DNA of 64,000 nt. Source: Trichomonas vaginalis G3. Taxonomy: Eukaryota > Parabasalia > Trichomonadida > Trichomonadidae. Location of the stretch: positions 4,472,252 through 4,536,251 of the forward strand of contig NC_067207.1 in assembly GCF_026262505.1 (NCBI RefSeq), given 5' to 3'. The notes under the pieces are model-generated. The model ran no database searches. It was given only the letters and a program-made list of their open reading frames with translations, and was not told the DNA's origin. Both the position numbers and the translations under genes were made by a program. Below, piece by piece: positions 1-10,911 of this stretch. How positions within the stretch are numbered: position 1 is the first letter of the stretch; every line of letters starts with the position of its first letter.

Positions 1-3000
1 GACAAAACATTTACGATGAAGTTTTGACAAAACATTTACGTTCATTACGATGAAATCATGACAAAACATTTACGTTCATTACGATGAAGTTTTGACAAAG
101 CATTTACGATGAAGTCATGACAAAGCATATACGAAGAAATCATGACAAAGCATATACGATGAAGTCATGACAAAGCATATACGAAGAAATCATGACAAAG
201 CATATACGATTAAACCATGACAAAACATTTACGTTCATTACGATGAAATCATGACAAAACATTTACGATGAAGTTTTGACAAAGCATATACGATGAAGTC
301 ATGACAAAACATTTACGTTCATTACGATGAAATCATGACAAAACATTTACGAAGAAGTTTTGACAAAACATATACGATGAAGTCATGACAAAACATTTAC
401 GAAGAAATCATGACAAAACATATACGATGAAATCATGACAAAACATATACGAAGAAGTCATGACAAAACATTTACGATGAAGTTTTGACAAAGCATATAC
501 GATGAAGTCATGACAAAACATTTACGATGAAATCATGACAAAACATATAGGATGAAGTCATGACAAAGCATATACGATGAAGTCATGACAAAACATTTAC
601 GAAGAAATCATGACAAAACATATACGATGAAATCATGACAAAACATTTACGAAGAAGTCATGACAAAACATTTACGATGAAGTCATGACAAAACATTTAC
701 GATGAAGAAATCATGACAAAACATTTACGATGAAGTCATGACAAAACATTTACGATGAAGTCATGACAAAACATTTACGAAGAAATCATGACAAAACATT
801 TACGATGAAGTTTTGACAAAACATTTACGATGAAATCATGACAAAACATATACGATGAAGTCATGACAAAACATTTACGCTGAAATCATGACAAAGCATA
901 TACGATTAAATCATGACAAAACATTTACGATGAAGTTTTGACAAAGCATATACGATGAAGTCATGACAAAACATTTACGATGAAGTCATGACAAAACATT
1001 TACGATGAAATCATGACAAAGCATATACGATTAAATCATGACAAAACATTTACGATGAAGTTTTGACAAAGCATATACGATGAAGTCATGACAAAACATT
1101 TACGATGAAGTCATGACAAAACATTTACGATGAAGTTTTGACAAAACATTTACGATGAAGTTTTGACAAAACATTTACGATGAAATCATGACAAAACATA
1201 TACGAAGAAGTCATGACAAAACATTTACGAATAAATCATGACAAAGCATATACGATTAAATCATGACAAAACATTTACGTTCATTACGATGAAATCATGA
1301 CAAAACATTTACGATGAAGTTTTGACAAAGCATATACGATGAAGTCATGACAAAACATTTACGATGAAGAAATCATGACAAAACATTTACGATGAAGTTT
1401 TGACAAAGCATATACGATGAAGTCATGACAAAACATTTACGATGAAGTCATGACAAAACATTTACGATGAAGTTTTGACAAAACATTTACGATGAAGTCA
1501 TGACAAAACATTTACGAAGAAATCATGACAAAACATTTACGATGAAATCATGACAAAACATATACGAAGAAGTCATGACAAAACATTTACGATGAAGTTT
1601 TGACAAAGCATATACGATGAAGTCATGACAAAGCATATACGATTAAATCATGACAAAACATTTACGATGAAGTTTTGACAAAGCATATACGATGAAGTCA
1701 TGACAAAACATTTACGAAGAAATCATGACAAAACATATACGATGAAATCATGACAAAACATTTACGAAGAAGTCATGACAAAACATTTACGATGAAGTCA
1801 TGACAAAACATTTACGATGAAGAAATCATGACAAAACATTTACGATGAAGTCATGACAAAACATTTACGATGAAGTCATGACAAAACATTTACGAAGAAA
1901 TCATGACAAAACATTTACGATGAAGTTTTGACAAAACATTTACGATGAAATCATGACAAAACATATACGATGAAGTCATGACAAAACATTTACGCTGAAA
2001 TCATGACAAAGCATATACGATTAAATCATGACAAAACATTTACGATGAAGTTTTGACAAAGCATATACGATGAAGTCATGACAAAACATTTACGATGAAG
2101 TCATGACAAAACATTTACGATGAAATCATGACAAAGCATATACGATTAAATCATGACAAAACATTTACGATGAAGTTTTGACAAAGCATATACGATGAAG
2201 TCATGACAAAACATTTACGATGAAGTCATGACAAAACATTTACGATGAAGTTTTGACAAAACATTTACGATGAAGTTTTGACAAAACATTTACGATGAAA
2301 TCATGACAAAACATATACGAAGAAGTCATGACAAAACATTTACGAATAAATCATGACAAAGCATATACGATTAAATCATGACAAAACATTTACGTTCATT
2401 ACGATGAAATCATGACAAAACATTTACGATGAAGTTTTGACAAAGCATATACGATGAAGTCATGACAAAACATTTACGATGAAGAAATCATGACAAAACA
2501 TTTACGATGAAGTTTTGACAAAACATTTACGATGAAGTCATGACAAAACATATACGATGAAGTCATGACAAAGCATATACGATGAAGTCATGACAAAACA
2601 TTTACGAAGAAATCATGACAAAACATATACGATGAAATCATGACAAAACATATACGAAGAAGTCATGACAAAACATTTACGATGAAGTTTTGACAAAGCA
2701 TATACGATGAAGTCATGACAAAACATTTACGATGAAGTCATGACAAAACATTTACGATGAAGTTTTGACAAAACATTTACGATGAAGTTTTGACAAAACA
2801 TTTACGATGAAATCATGACAAAACATATACGATGAAATCATGACAAAACATTTACGCTGAAATCATGACAAAGCATATACGATTAAATCATGACAAAACA
2901 TTTACGATGAAGTTTTGACAAAGCATATACGATGAAGTCATGACAAAGCATATACGATGAAGTCATGACAAAGCATATACGATGAAGAAATCATGACAAA

Positions 3001-5777
3001 ACATTTACGTTCATTACGATGAAATCATGACAAAACATTTACGATGAAGAAATCATGACAAAGCATATACGATGAAGTCATGACAAAACATTTACGCTGA
3101 AATCATGACAAAGCATATACGATTAAATCATGACAAAACATTTACGATGAAGTTTTGACAAAACATTTACGATGAAGTTTTGACAAAACATTTACGATGA
3201 AATCATGACAAAACATATACGATGAAATCATGACAAAACATTTACGCTGAAATCATGACAAAGCATATACGATTAAATCATGACAAAACATTTACGATGA
3301 AGTTTTGACAAAGCATATACGATGAAGTCATGACAAAGCATATACGATGAAGTCATGACAAAGCATATACGATGAAGAAATCATGACAAAACATTTACGT
3401 TCATTACGATGAAATCATGACAAAACATTTACGATGAAGAAATCATGACAAAGCATATACGATGAAGTCATGACAAAACATTTACGATGAAGAAATCATG
3501 ACAAAACATTTACGATGAAGTTTTGACAAAACATTTACGATGAAATCATGACAAAACATATACGATGAAGTCATGACAAAGCATATACGATGAAGTCATG
3601 ACAAAGCATATACGATTAAATCATGACAAAACATTTACGATGAAGTCATGACAAAGCATATACGATGAAGTCATGACAAAGCATATACGATGAAGAAATC
3701 ATGACAAAACATTTACGTTCATTACGATGAAATCATGACAAAACATTTACGATGAAGAAATCATGACAAAGCATATACGATGAAGAAATCATGTCAAAAC
3801 ATTTACGTTCATTACGATGAAATCATGACAAAACATTTACGATGAAGTTTTGACAAAGCATATACGATGAAGTCATGACAAAACATTTACGATGAAGTTT
3901 TGACAAAGCATATACGATTAAATCATGACAAAACATTTACGATGAAGTTTTGACAAAACATTTACGATGAAGTCATGACAAAACATTTACGCTGAAATCA
4001 TGACAAAGCATATACGATTAAATCATGACAAAACATTTACGATGAAGTTTTGACAAAGCATATACGATGAAGTCATGACAAAACATTTACGATGAAGTCA
4101 TGACAAAACATTTACGATGAAATCATGACAAAGCATATACGATTAAATCATGACAAAACATTTACGATGAAGTTTTGACAAAGCATATACGATGAAGTCA
4201 TGACAAAACATTTACGATGAAGTCATGACAAAACATTTACGATGAAGTTTTGACAAAACATTTACGATGAAGTTTTGACAAAACATTTACGATGAAATCA
4301 TGACAAAACATATACGAAGAAGTCATGACAAAACATTTACGAATAAATCATGACAAAGCATATACGATTAAATCATGACAAAACATTTACGTTCATTACG
4401 ATGAAATCATGACAAAACATTTACGATGAAGTTTTGACAAAACATTTACGATGAAGTCATGACAAAACATTTACGAATAAATCATGACAAAGCATTTACG
4501 ATGAAGTCATGACAAAACATTTACGATCAAGTCATGACAAAACATTTACGATGAAGTCATGACAAAACATTTACGATGAAGTCATGACAAAACATTTACG
4601 ATTAAATCATGACAAAACATTTACGTTCATTACGATGAAATCATGACAAAACATTTACGATGAAGTCATGACAAAACATTTACGATCATTACGATGAAAT
4701 CATGACAAAACATTTACGATGAAGTCATGACAAAGCATTTACGATGAAGTCATGACAAAACATTTACGATGAAGTCATGACAAAACATTTACGTTCATTA
4801 CGATGAAGTCATGACAAAACATTTACGTTCATTACGATGAAGTCATGACAAAACATTTACGATGAAGTCATGACAAAACATTTACGTTCATTACGATGAA
4901 GTCATGACAAAACATTTACGATGAAGTTTTGACAAAGCATATACGATGAAGTCATGACAAAACATTTACGATGAAGTCATGACAAAACATTTACGATGAA
5001 GTTTTGACAAAACATTTACGATGAAGTTTTGACAAAACATTTACGATGAAATCATGACAAAACATATACGATGAAGTCATGACAAAACATTTACGATGAA
5101 ATCATGACAAAGCATATACGATTAAATCATGACAAAACATTTACGATGAAGTTTTGACAAAGCATATACGATGAAGTCATGACAAAACATTTACGATGAA
5201 GTCATGACAAAACATTTACGATGAAGTTTTGACAAAACATTTACGATGAAGTTTTGACAAAACATTTACGATGAAATCATGACAAAACATTTACGATGAA
5301 GTCATGACAAAACATTTACGATTAAATCATGACAAAACATTTACGTTCATTACGATGAAATCATGACAAAACATTTACGATGAAGTCATGACAAAACATT
5401 TACGATGAAGTCATGACAAAACATTTACGAATAAATCATGACAAAGCATTTACGATGAAGTCATGACAAAACATTTACGATCAAGTCATGACAAAACATT
5501 TACGATGAAGTCATGACAAAACATTTACGATCAAGTCATGACAAAACATTTACGATGAAGTCATGACAAAACATTTACGTTCATTACGATGAAGTCATGA
5601 CAAAACATTTACGATGAAGTTTTGACAAAGCATATACGATGAAGTCATGACAAAACATTTACGAAGAAATCATGACAAAGCATTTACGATGAAGTTTTGA
5701 CAAAACATATACGAAGAAGTTTTGACAAAACATTTACGATGAAGTTTTGACAAAACATATACGAAGAAGTTTTGTCA
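1..5777. repeat. 25-bp satellite array, about 5.8 kb
   Basis: One continuous head-to-tail array, roughly 220 units, running from the window edge. The basic unit is TGACAAAACATTTACGATGAAGTCA-like, 25 bp, with adjoining units meeting at a TCATGA palindrome or its variant TTTTGA. Variation is confined to a few positions: AAAACAT or AAAGCAT, CATTTACG or CATATACG, and spacer gatgaa, gaagaa, gattaa or gctgaa. Some units carry an extra ACGTTCATT insert that lengthens the period. Unit types recur in the same order; for example the rare gctgaa unit near 880 recurs near 1995, with matching neighbours, implying a higher-order repeat of about 1,115 bp. No long ORF exists in any frame. The left boundary is outside the window; the right end decays at about 5777 just before the HNH gene. 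Confidence 0.97.
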
Positions 5778-5798
5778 AAGTGTCTATGTTATACAGTA

Positions 5799-5845
5799 AT
5801 GTTAGTCATGAATGTTTGTCCTAAGTGTTGGCGTTAGTGTTGAAA
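5799..5845. repeat. GTTAGT/GTTTGTCCT short repeats at satellite edge
   Basis: Between the last satellite unit and the HNH stop codon there are imperfect copies of gttagt-, tgtttgtccta- and gttagtgttg-type words. The same GTTAGTG word recurs at 9200-9306 and as a 12-bp tandem at 12463-12606, so these three sites bound or mark parts of the same element complex. Confidence 0.6.
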
Positions 5846-5858
5846 AATAATGTTTGTC

Positions 5859-6563
5859 CTACATGAAGCCGTACAAGCGTTTGAATTTGTTTATGAATAA
5901 AATTACACTCTTGTTTTCTGTATCTATCATACAAACATAAGCAGCACCTGTTTTTGTAAAGTTTATATGAAGTTTTCGATAGTTAAGACCTGTATAATAA
6001 TAGAATGCGTCCTCATTCTCAACATAGTAGTAGAACTCAAACGAATGCTTACCATAAGCTGTTATTTCAACAGCTTCGTCAGATATTTCATCAACGAACT
6101 CATAAACTATATCGCCATACTTGCTTTTATTTCTATTGTTTTCAGATCTAGAACACCAATGAAGGTTTGAGATTCTGTTGTCCGTTCTATCATGATTTAT
6201 ATGGTCTATTTCTTTCAAATTGTTTGGATTTTCAATCCACTGTTCTGCAATAATTCTATGCTTTAAATGCGTTTTGTTGTTTAAACTAAGCTCAATATAA
6301 CCATGATTATTTAAGCATTCACTCTTAATATGTTTGTTTTTCTTTCGACGAATAGTAAAAGGATATGTCGTACAAATCTCATAATCTTCATGATTTCTCA
6401 ATGTTTCCCATTGAGTTTGTTCCCCACTAACGTTCTCATTGACGTCCTCAATATCTTCTTCCTCACTGAACTCGTCAATATTTTCACTAGCTCCTTCTGT
6501 AATGTTTTCATCGGTATTGTCATTGACTTCTTCTGTAATGTTAGATGTTGTTGTTTCGCTCAT
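5859..6563 (-). CDS. HNH homing-type endonuclease
   Basis: A 234-residue protein. Residues 1-55 are acidic and repetitive (Asn/Glu/Asp-rich, with an ENVS word). About residues 60-105 form a NUMOD4-like beta-rich lead, and about 100-145 carry the HNH core: HRIIAEQWIENP, then EIDHINHDRTDNRISNL and a WCSRSENNRNK tail. This is the classic order of HNH_3 homing endonucleases: His-metal finger, IDHINHD, and an Asn in NRISNLHW. The C-terminal 90 residues are a separate beta-rich domain ending KFKRLYGFM, and a related ending is found in the small ORF at 12180-12464. The start codon at 6563 is ATG. The gene faces away from the helicase and ends 80 bases from the satellite. Biochemically such enzymes nick or cut DNA; whether it mobilises the element or acts as a passenger is inference. 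Confidence 0.85.
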   Translation of the reverse strand: MSETTTSNITEEVNDNTDENITEGASENIDEFSEEEDIEDVNENVSGEQTQWETLRNHEDYEICTTYPFTIRRKKNKHIKSECLNNHGYIELSLNNKTHLKHRIIAEQWIENPNNLKEIDHINHDRTDNRISNLHWCSRSENNRNKSKYGDIVYEFVDEISDEAVEITAYGKHSFEFYYYVENEDAFYYYTGLNYRKLHINFTKTGAAYVCMIDTENKSVILFINKFKRLYGFM

Positions 6564-6632
6564 GTTCTTTCACTAATGTTAAAAAGTTATGTTGTACGAA
6601 TTTTGAACAGAATTTAGAGCAGTTATGAAACA

Positions 6633-7445
6633 ATGAAGTATTTTTACGCTATTGAAAGGAACTATGAGAGTGAAGTACATGACAGCAATGACAAAAGAAC
6701 TAATATCAAACCTAATGAAATCGCTCACGAGGACATAGAGCTTAACAAGTATTTTGTGGAGTATCTTATAAGTGAAGAGTATGTAAGACTACTTCATGTT
6801 TGACAGCATGAATGAGGATGTTATTTCATGGTTAAAGAATATAAGCAATGTTTTCGGTAAGTACGTCATAGATGACAAAGGTCTTGTTGTATTTTTATGA
6901 GACAGCAATACGAACACAGGAACTAATGGATATTATGCACTCAACAGCAAAGAAAGGATTTAGTACTATTGGCATGAATGAACATTGCAGGAATGACATA
7001 TACAACCTTATGCTGCTCACGAAAGCCTTACACAAAAGCAATACAAATGATAGAACATAAGTGTCTAAGGTCAGCAAATGAAATCATTACTGTCAGTGGT
7101 TATGAAAGAACTGTTAGCAAAGATGAGTGGAAACAGCTATTCATATTAAGGAAGGACGTTGCTGAACTAGTTAAACCTGTTGCACAAACATTGTTTCAGA
7201 TAAGACCAGCAATGACTAAGAACCCTTTGACCTTAGTCAATGAGACCATAGAGGTTGAAGATAATGACATGAAAGAACTAGGAATGAATGAGAGAAGTTG
7301 TGAAGGATGTTTGAGTCAAAACACATGGTTCTTCAGAGCTGTTAAGAAACTTAGTAAAGAACGACAGAAATATTTTATAGAGAAGTATTGCAAAGGATGT
7401 GTAAATGAATTGCTTGAAATAGACTTAGAGACACTTTCACACTAA
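6633..7445 (+). pseudogene. Decayed region upstream of the SF3 helicase
   Basis: Short open stretches (6633-6803, 6872-7060, 6978-7445) lie head to tail on the helicase strand, with the lysine/glutamate-rich composition of the helicase gene. The last one (155 residues) has two Cys-rich pairs near its end (SCEGC and YCKGC) that could form a small zinc knuckle. Helicases of this group normally follow a primase-type N-terminal region, so this stretch may be its remains, but no primase motif is recognisable. It appears broken by a few changes. The element is treated as a fossil. Confidence 0.5.
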
Positions 7446-7468
7446 AGGACTTGAGGAAAAATAAGTAC

Positions 7469-9193
7469 ATGAGTGAAGAAGGTATTGACATAGCTAGTGT
7501 TATAAATGACTTAAGAAGATGTGTTGTTGTTATTGACGGAGCACGTATGACATATCTAGTGAAAGATTATGATGGAATACGAGACACAACAACACTTGTG
7601 TCAGTAGATAGCAAGGAATTCAATAAGCTCATGAAGAGTGTTTATGTAGGACGTATTGAGGAGAAGGATGTGAACGCACTGATGATTTATGAAGCGGGTC
7701 AGAACAAGAACTATCTTATGAAGTCAGGCATGAGATTCTTTGACGAAAGAGATGACATTTACAGCTATTTCAGAGGATATGAGTATGAGGTACTGAATGA
7801 AGTAGATGAAAGCGTTATTGAAGGATATTTGAAACATGTTCACGATGTCATATGTAATGAGGATGAAGAGCTTTATGAGTATGTTTTGAACTGGTTCGCC
7901 TACATCGTTCAAAATCCTTGTGGAAAGACTGGAACAGTACTTTTGTTAATAGGAAAGCAAGGAACTGGTAAGAATGTACTTAGTAATGTTCTATGCGAGC
8001 TCATTAGCAAGTACGCCAACAATAATATAACGGCAATAGAGAATGTGGTTGGTAGATTCAATGCTGCTATTGAGAACATGAAGCTCATCGTATGCAATGA
8101 ACTAAGCTCATGCGATACGTCTAAGGTCATGAACCACGACGCACTAAAGTCAATAGTAACAGAGACTCAGTTGGACTTAAATCAGAAGTGTCAGCCAGTA
8201 AGAAAGATAGAGAATGTTTGTAATATCATCATGATATCTAACAACTTCAACTCAGTAAAGATTGACAAAGACGACAGAAGATTTGTTGTCATTGACGTAA
8301 GCAGCAGATACAAAGGAAATTACGAATATTTCTCAAATCTCATTGAAAGCTTTAATGAAGAGTTTTATTCAAACTTACTGACGTACTTCATGAAGAAAGA
8401 TTTAAGTGAATTTGATGTAAGGAAGATACCATTCACCAGGGCTAAACAAGAACTCATCGAAATGAACAAAACACCTTACCAAATGTTTTACGAGGAGTTC
8501 TATGAAAAGTTTGTATCCGGATGGAATTGTACAGAGTGCTACAGAAGATATAAAGAATTTGCGAAGGAGAATGAATTCTTTGCATGTAGTTCAAATGTAT
8601 TTGGTGGCAAGATGAGAGAATTTGTGAAGAGAAGTAGAAAGCGAGATGGTTCTGCAAGAAGTTATATTTACGAAGCAAGTATGATATTAGAAGGTCGTGG
8701 AAAGAAAGAAACAGTGAATTATGAGGAAGTGCTTGAAAAATTCATGGAGTACATGGGAAGCAATATAACATACAACAAAGACATATACAGTGAGTTTAAG
8801 TACTACTGTGAACAGCATGAGATTGAAGTAATGAGTAAAGGAGACTTTGAAACGCTTATGAAAGACAGTAAGGAGGTCGTTCATGAGAACAGTGTTGAAA
8901 TAGTTCATGAGAACAGTGAGGAGGTCATACATGAATGCAATGATGAAATAGTTCACGATGTTGTTCGTGAAGAAGCCATTGCAACAAAGAATGATATAAA
9001 GGATTTCATAGAACTTAACAAGGAGGAGTTTAAAGAAGGCTATGAAGTGAAAAGATGTGAAGAAGATTTCTTGGCGTATTTGAAGAAAAAGAGACTAAAG
9101 CCAATGGCTCAAAATAAGTTTCAATCGATGTTTGAAAAGAAACGTTTGAGCTATGGTGGTGTAAGAAGCACATATTACTTTGTTAAGAAGTGA
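7469..9193 (+). CDS. SF3 helicase, D5/P4-primase type (DUF5906-like)
   Basis: About 574 residues from the first ATG at 7469; an upstream TTG at 7451 is in frame but is not a credible eukaryotic start. Walker A is GKQGTGKN in LLLIGKQGTGKNVLSNVL. It is followed by a Walker B-like LIVCNE, the SF3 motif C IIMISNN and the basic sensor DDRRFVVID: the complete order of superfamily 3 helicase/D5 C-terminal ATPases. These enzymes form hexamers that unwind origins for viral and mobile-element replication. The C-terminal third is lysine/glutamate-rich with a short repeat of VVHENS/EIVHENS/EVIHEC type and ends in a possible winged-helix segment (FQSMFEKKRLSYGGVRSTYYF). No host-type promoter is obvious. 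The ORF is intact over all helicase motifs. Confidence 0.9.
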   Translation: MSEEGIDIASVINDLRRCVVVIDGARMTYLVKDYDGIRDTTTLVSVDSKEFNKLMKSVYVGRIEEKDVNALMIYEAGQNKNYLMKSGMRFFDERDDIYSYFRGYEYEVLNEVDESVIEGYLKHVHDVICNEDEELYEYVLNWFAYIVQNPCGKTGTVLLLIGKQGTGKNVLSNVLCELISKYANNNITAIENVVGRFNAAIENMKLIVCNELSSCDTSKVMNHDALKSIVTETQLDLNQKCQPVRKIENVCNIIMISNNFNSVKIDKDDRRFVVIDVSSRYKGNYEYFSNLIESFNEEFYSNLLTYFMKKDLSEFDVRKIPFTRAKQELIEMNKTPYQMFYEEFYEKFVSGWNCTECYRRYKEFAKENEFFACSSNVFGGKMREFVKRSRKRDGSARSYIYEASMILEGRGKKETVNYEEVLEKFMEYMGSNITYNKDIYSEFKYYCEQHEIEVMSKGDFETLMKDSKEVVHENSVEIVHENSEEVIHECNDEIVHDVVREEAIATKNDIKDFIELNKEEFKEGYEVKRCEEDFLAYLKKKRLKPMAQNKFQSMFEKKRLSYGGVRSTYYFVKK

Positions 9194-9199
9194 GGACAT

Positions 9200-9306
9200 T
9201 TATTTTTGTCGTTAGTGTTGGAGTTTGTGTTTGTTGTTAGTGTTTGTCATTTGTGCTGAAGTTAGTACTTGATGTTAGTGTTGGAGTTTGTGTTTGTTGT
9301 TAGTGA
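9200..9306. repeat. GTTAGTG-word repeats after the helicase
   Basis: Directly after the helicase stop codon, the block GTTAGTGTTGGAGTTTGTGT followed by TTGTTGTTAGTG occurs twice (about 9210 and 9270), separated by a degenerate copy. It shares the GTTAGTG core with repeats at 5799-5845 and 12463-12606. Confidence 0.7.
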
Positions 9307-9321
9307 GAGAATAAATTAAAT

Positions 9322-9450
9322 CATGAACTTTGCCATGGTCTCTGTCCCTAGTAGTTTTCATTAAGTTCTGGAAATAATGAAAGTCATAAACTTTGCCATG
9401 GTCTCTGTCCCTAGTAGTTTTCATTATCTCACAGAGTTAATGAAAGTCAT
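9322..9450. repeat. 63-bp tandem duplication
   Basis: Two copies offset by 63 bases share the segment CTTTGCCATGGTCTCTGTCC and then CTAGTAGTTTTCATTA, followed by taatgaaagtcata. A related sequence (gactttgccacactctgtccctag) is split by the inserted element at 9596-11566, so this short sequence family pre-dates that insertion. Confidence 0.8.
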
Positions 9451-9513
9451 ACTTTCTATCAGATGAAGCATGCAGATGAACATAATGAAAGTTAGTGAAT
9501 TTGCCACGAGTTA

Positions 9514-9595
9514 TGAATAAAATATTGGCATATTAGATGAGATAGCTGATGAAACAGATGAAGATAAATTAAATCATGGACTTTGCCACACTCTG
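9514..9595 (+). repeat. 82-bp direct repeat, left copy
   Basis: This stretch, beginning TGAATAAAATATTGGCATAT and ending CTTTGCCACACTCTG, is base-for-base identical to 11567-11648. It abuts the left end of the hairpin-train insert. Confidence 0.9.
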
Positions 9596-9901
9596 AAACA
9601 ATAAGAATTACCGAAAAAGTGACAAAACATCAAAAACAGGGAGGGGGTCTCAATTTTTATTACTTATATTATTTTACAATATTTATATAAATACTCTTTA
9701 TAATATATTTTACTATAAAATTATACCTCAAATTCAAATATTTAAAATATTATTTACATAATTATCTCAAAATTATATTTTTATATATTATTTTTCATAT
9801 GTATAAATCATATAATCTATATCTATGCAAATCTCATCTAAAATTTTTTGAAACAAACCGCTACCATTTTATAATGGTCCATCTTAAATTCATCATAAAT
9901 T

Positions 9902-10911
9902 CTGGTACATGTTAGTACCAGAGTCTTCAAATCTCAAACACTCTGGTACCAACATGTACCAGACGCGAGTTTCCAATGCCCTCGTACGATTTTCTATTAA
10001 GATCTTCTTGAATGAGAAGGTCTTCATAGAAACTCGTACGAGGGCTTCTCTTTTAAATACTCTGGTACCTGCTGGTATCGGAGTCGACTTTACAGCCCTT
10101 TCCCCAATTTTGAAGCTGGGGAAAGTTTTCAAGCAATGAAAGGGAAGCTCTCGCTATGAGGTGAAAATCTAGAATTTTTACCTCATAGCGAGTAATCCTT
10201 TGTTAATTGCTTGAAAACTTTCTTCAAATTATCAAAATTTCGAGGAAAGTTTCCTTGCTTCAAAGTAGAGATGGAGCCCTTTGAGCCACTGCAATATAGG
10301 TCAGTGACTCAAAATACTCCATCTCTACTAGAAATCGCCAAAATTTGGGTCGCAATCTTTGAAATGCGACGCAAGTTTTGGCAATTTCGCGAGGGACTTG
10401 CTCCATTTGGTGCATAGATTCACACTCTATGCACCAGATGGAACAATTCTTTCGCTGACAGCGGGAAACTTTGTCTGAATAGTTTAACATTCAGACAAAG
10501 TTTTCCGCTGTCAGAGAGGGAATGGAAGGGTAAGAGGTATATATTCATAATGTATACCTCTTACTCTTCCATTCCCTCAAGAAAGTTCAAAAACTTGGGT
10601 GCAATCAGTTCTGATTGCACCCAAGTTTTTGAACTTTATATAAGGAATTGTTGGCTATGATGTACTGATTCATGATCAGTACATCATAGCCAACAATTCC
10701 TTCGCAAACAGTGGGAAACTTTGTCTGAATAGTTTAACATTCAGACAAAATTTCCCGCTGTCAGGGAGGGAATTAGAGGGTGGGAGATATATAGATAGAC
10801 TATAAATCTCTCACCCTTTAATTCCTCAAGAAAGTTCAAAAACTTGGGTGCAATCAGTTCTGATTGCACCAAGTTTTTGAATTTTGTATAAGGAATTGTT
10901 GGCTATGATGT
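9902..10911. repeat. Train of consecutive long hairpins (inverted repeats)
   Basis: At least eleven palindromic stem-loops follow one another with little or no spacer. Clear ones: 9902-9962, 9978-10045, 10059-10084, 10121-10221, 10265-10328, 10337-10382, 10398-10446, 10455-10514, 10516-10578, 10582-10637, 10642-10702, 10708-10761, 10766-10827 and 10831-10884. Arms are mostly 18-45 bp with small loops; 10582-10637 has perfect 27-bp arms and 10642-10702 nearly 30-bp perfect arms. Several arm differences would still pair as G-T/G-U. The hairpins from 10708 onward repeat those from 10455 onward (a block of about 250 bp), ending in half a hairpin (10890-10911) that runs into the ORF at 10905. Confidence 0.95.

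Larger units (their letters stand above)
5859..9193. mobile_element. Remains of a virus-like/plasmid-like replication module (HNH + SF3 helicase)
   Basis: Divergently arranged pieces: an HNH endonuclease gene on the minus strand and, on the plus strand, a decayed upstream region followed by a long SF3 helicase ORF. The helicase belongs to the D5/P4-primase helper group known from large DNA viruses, phages and plasmid-like mobile elements; D5-like repeat genes are known to be abundant in trichomonad genomes. No capsid, protease, packaging ATPase or DNA polymerase B gene is visible here, so assignment to Polintons or any named virus family is not supported. The plus-strand part looks broken (a few breaks); the HNH and helicase frames themselves look intact. 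Age cannot be judged without other copies. Confidence 0.6.

Noticed and set aside
1-5777. CRISPR-like array
   Set aside because: Units are contiguous 25-mers without unique spacers, and the genome is eukaryotic.
7451-7468. TTG at 7451 as the helicase start
   Set aside because: Nuclear eukaryotic genes start at ATG; the first ATG is 7469. The same reasoning moved the starts at 24011, 32112, 38780, 60442, 63716 and all RGDF copies.
5859-9193. Assignment to a Polinton/Maverick
   Set aside because: No integrase, protein-primed polymerase, protease, packaging ATPase or capsid gene is visible, and no long terminal inverted repeats bracket the module.
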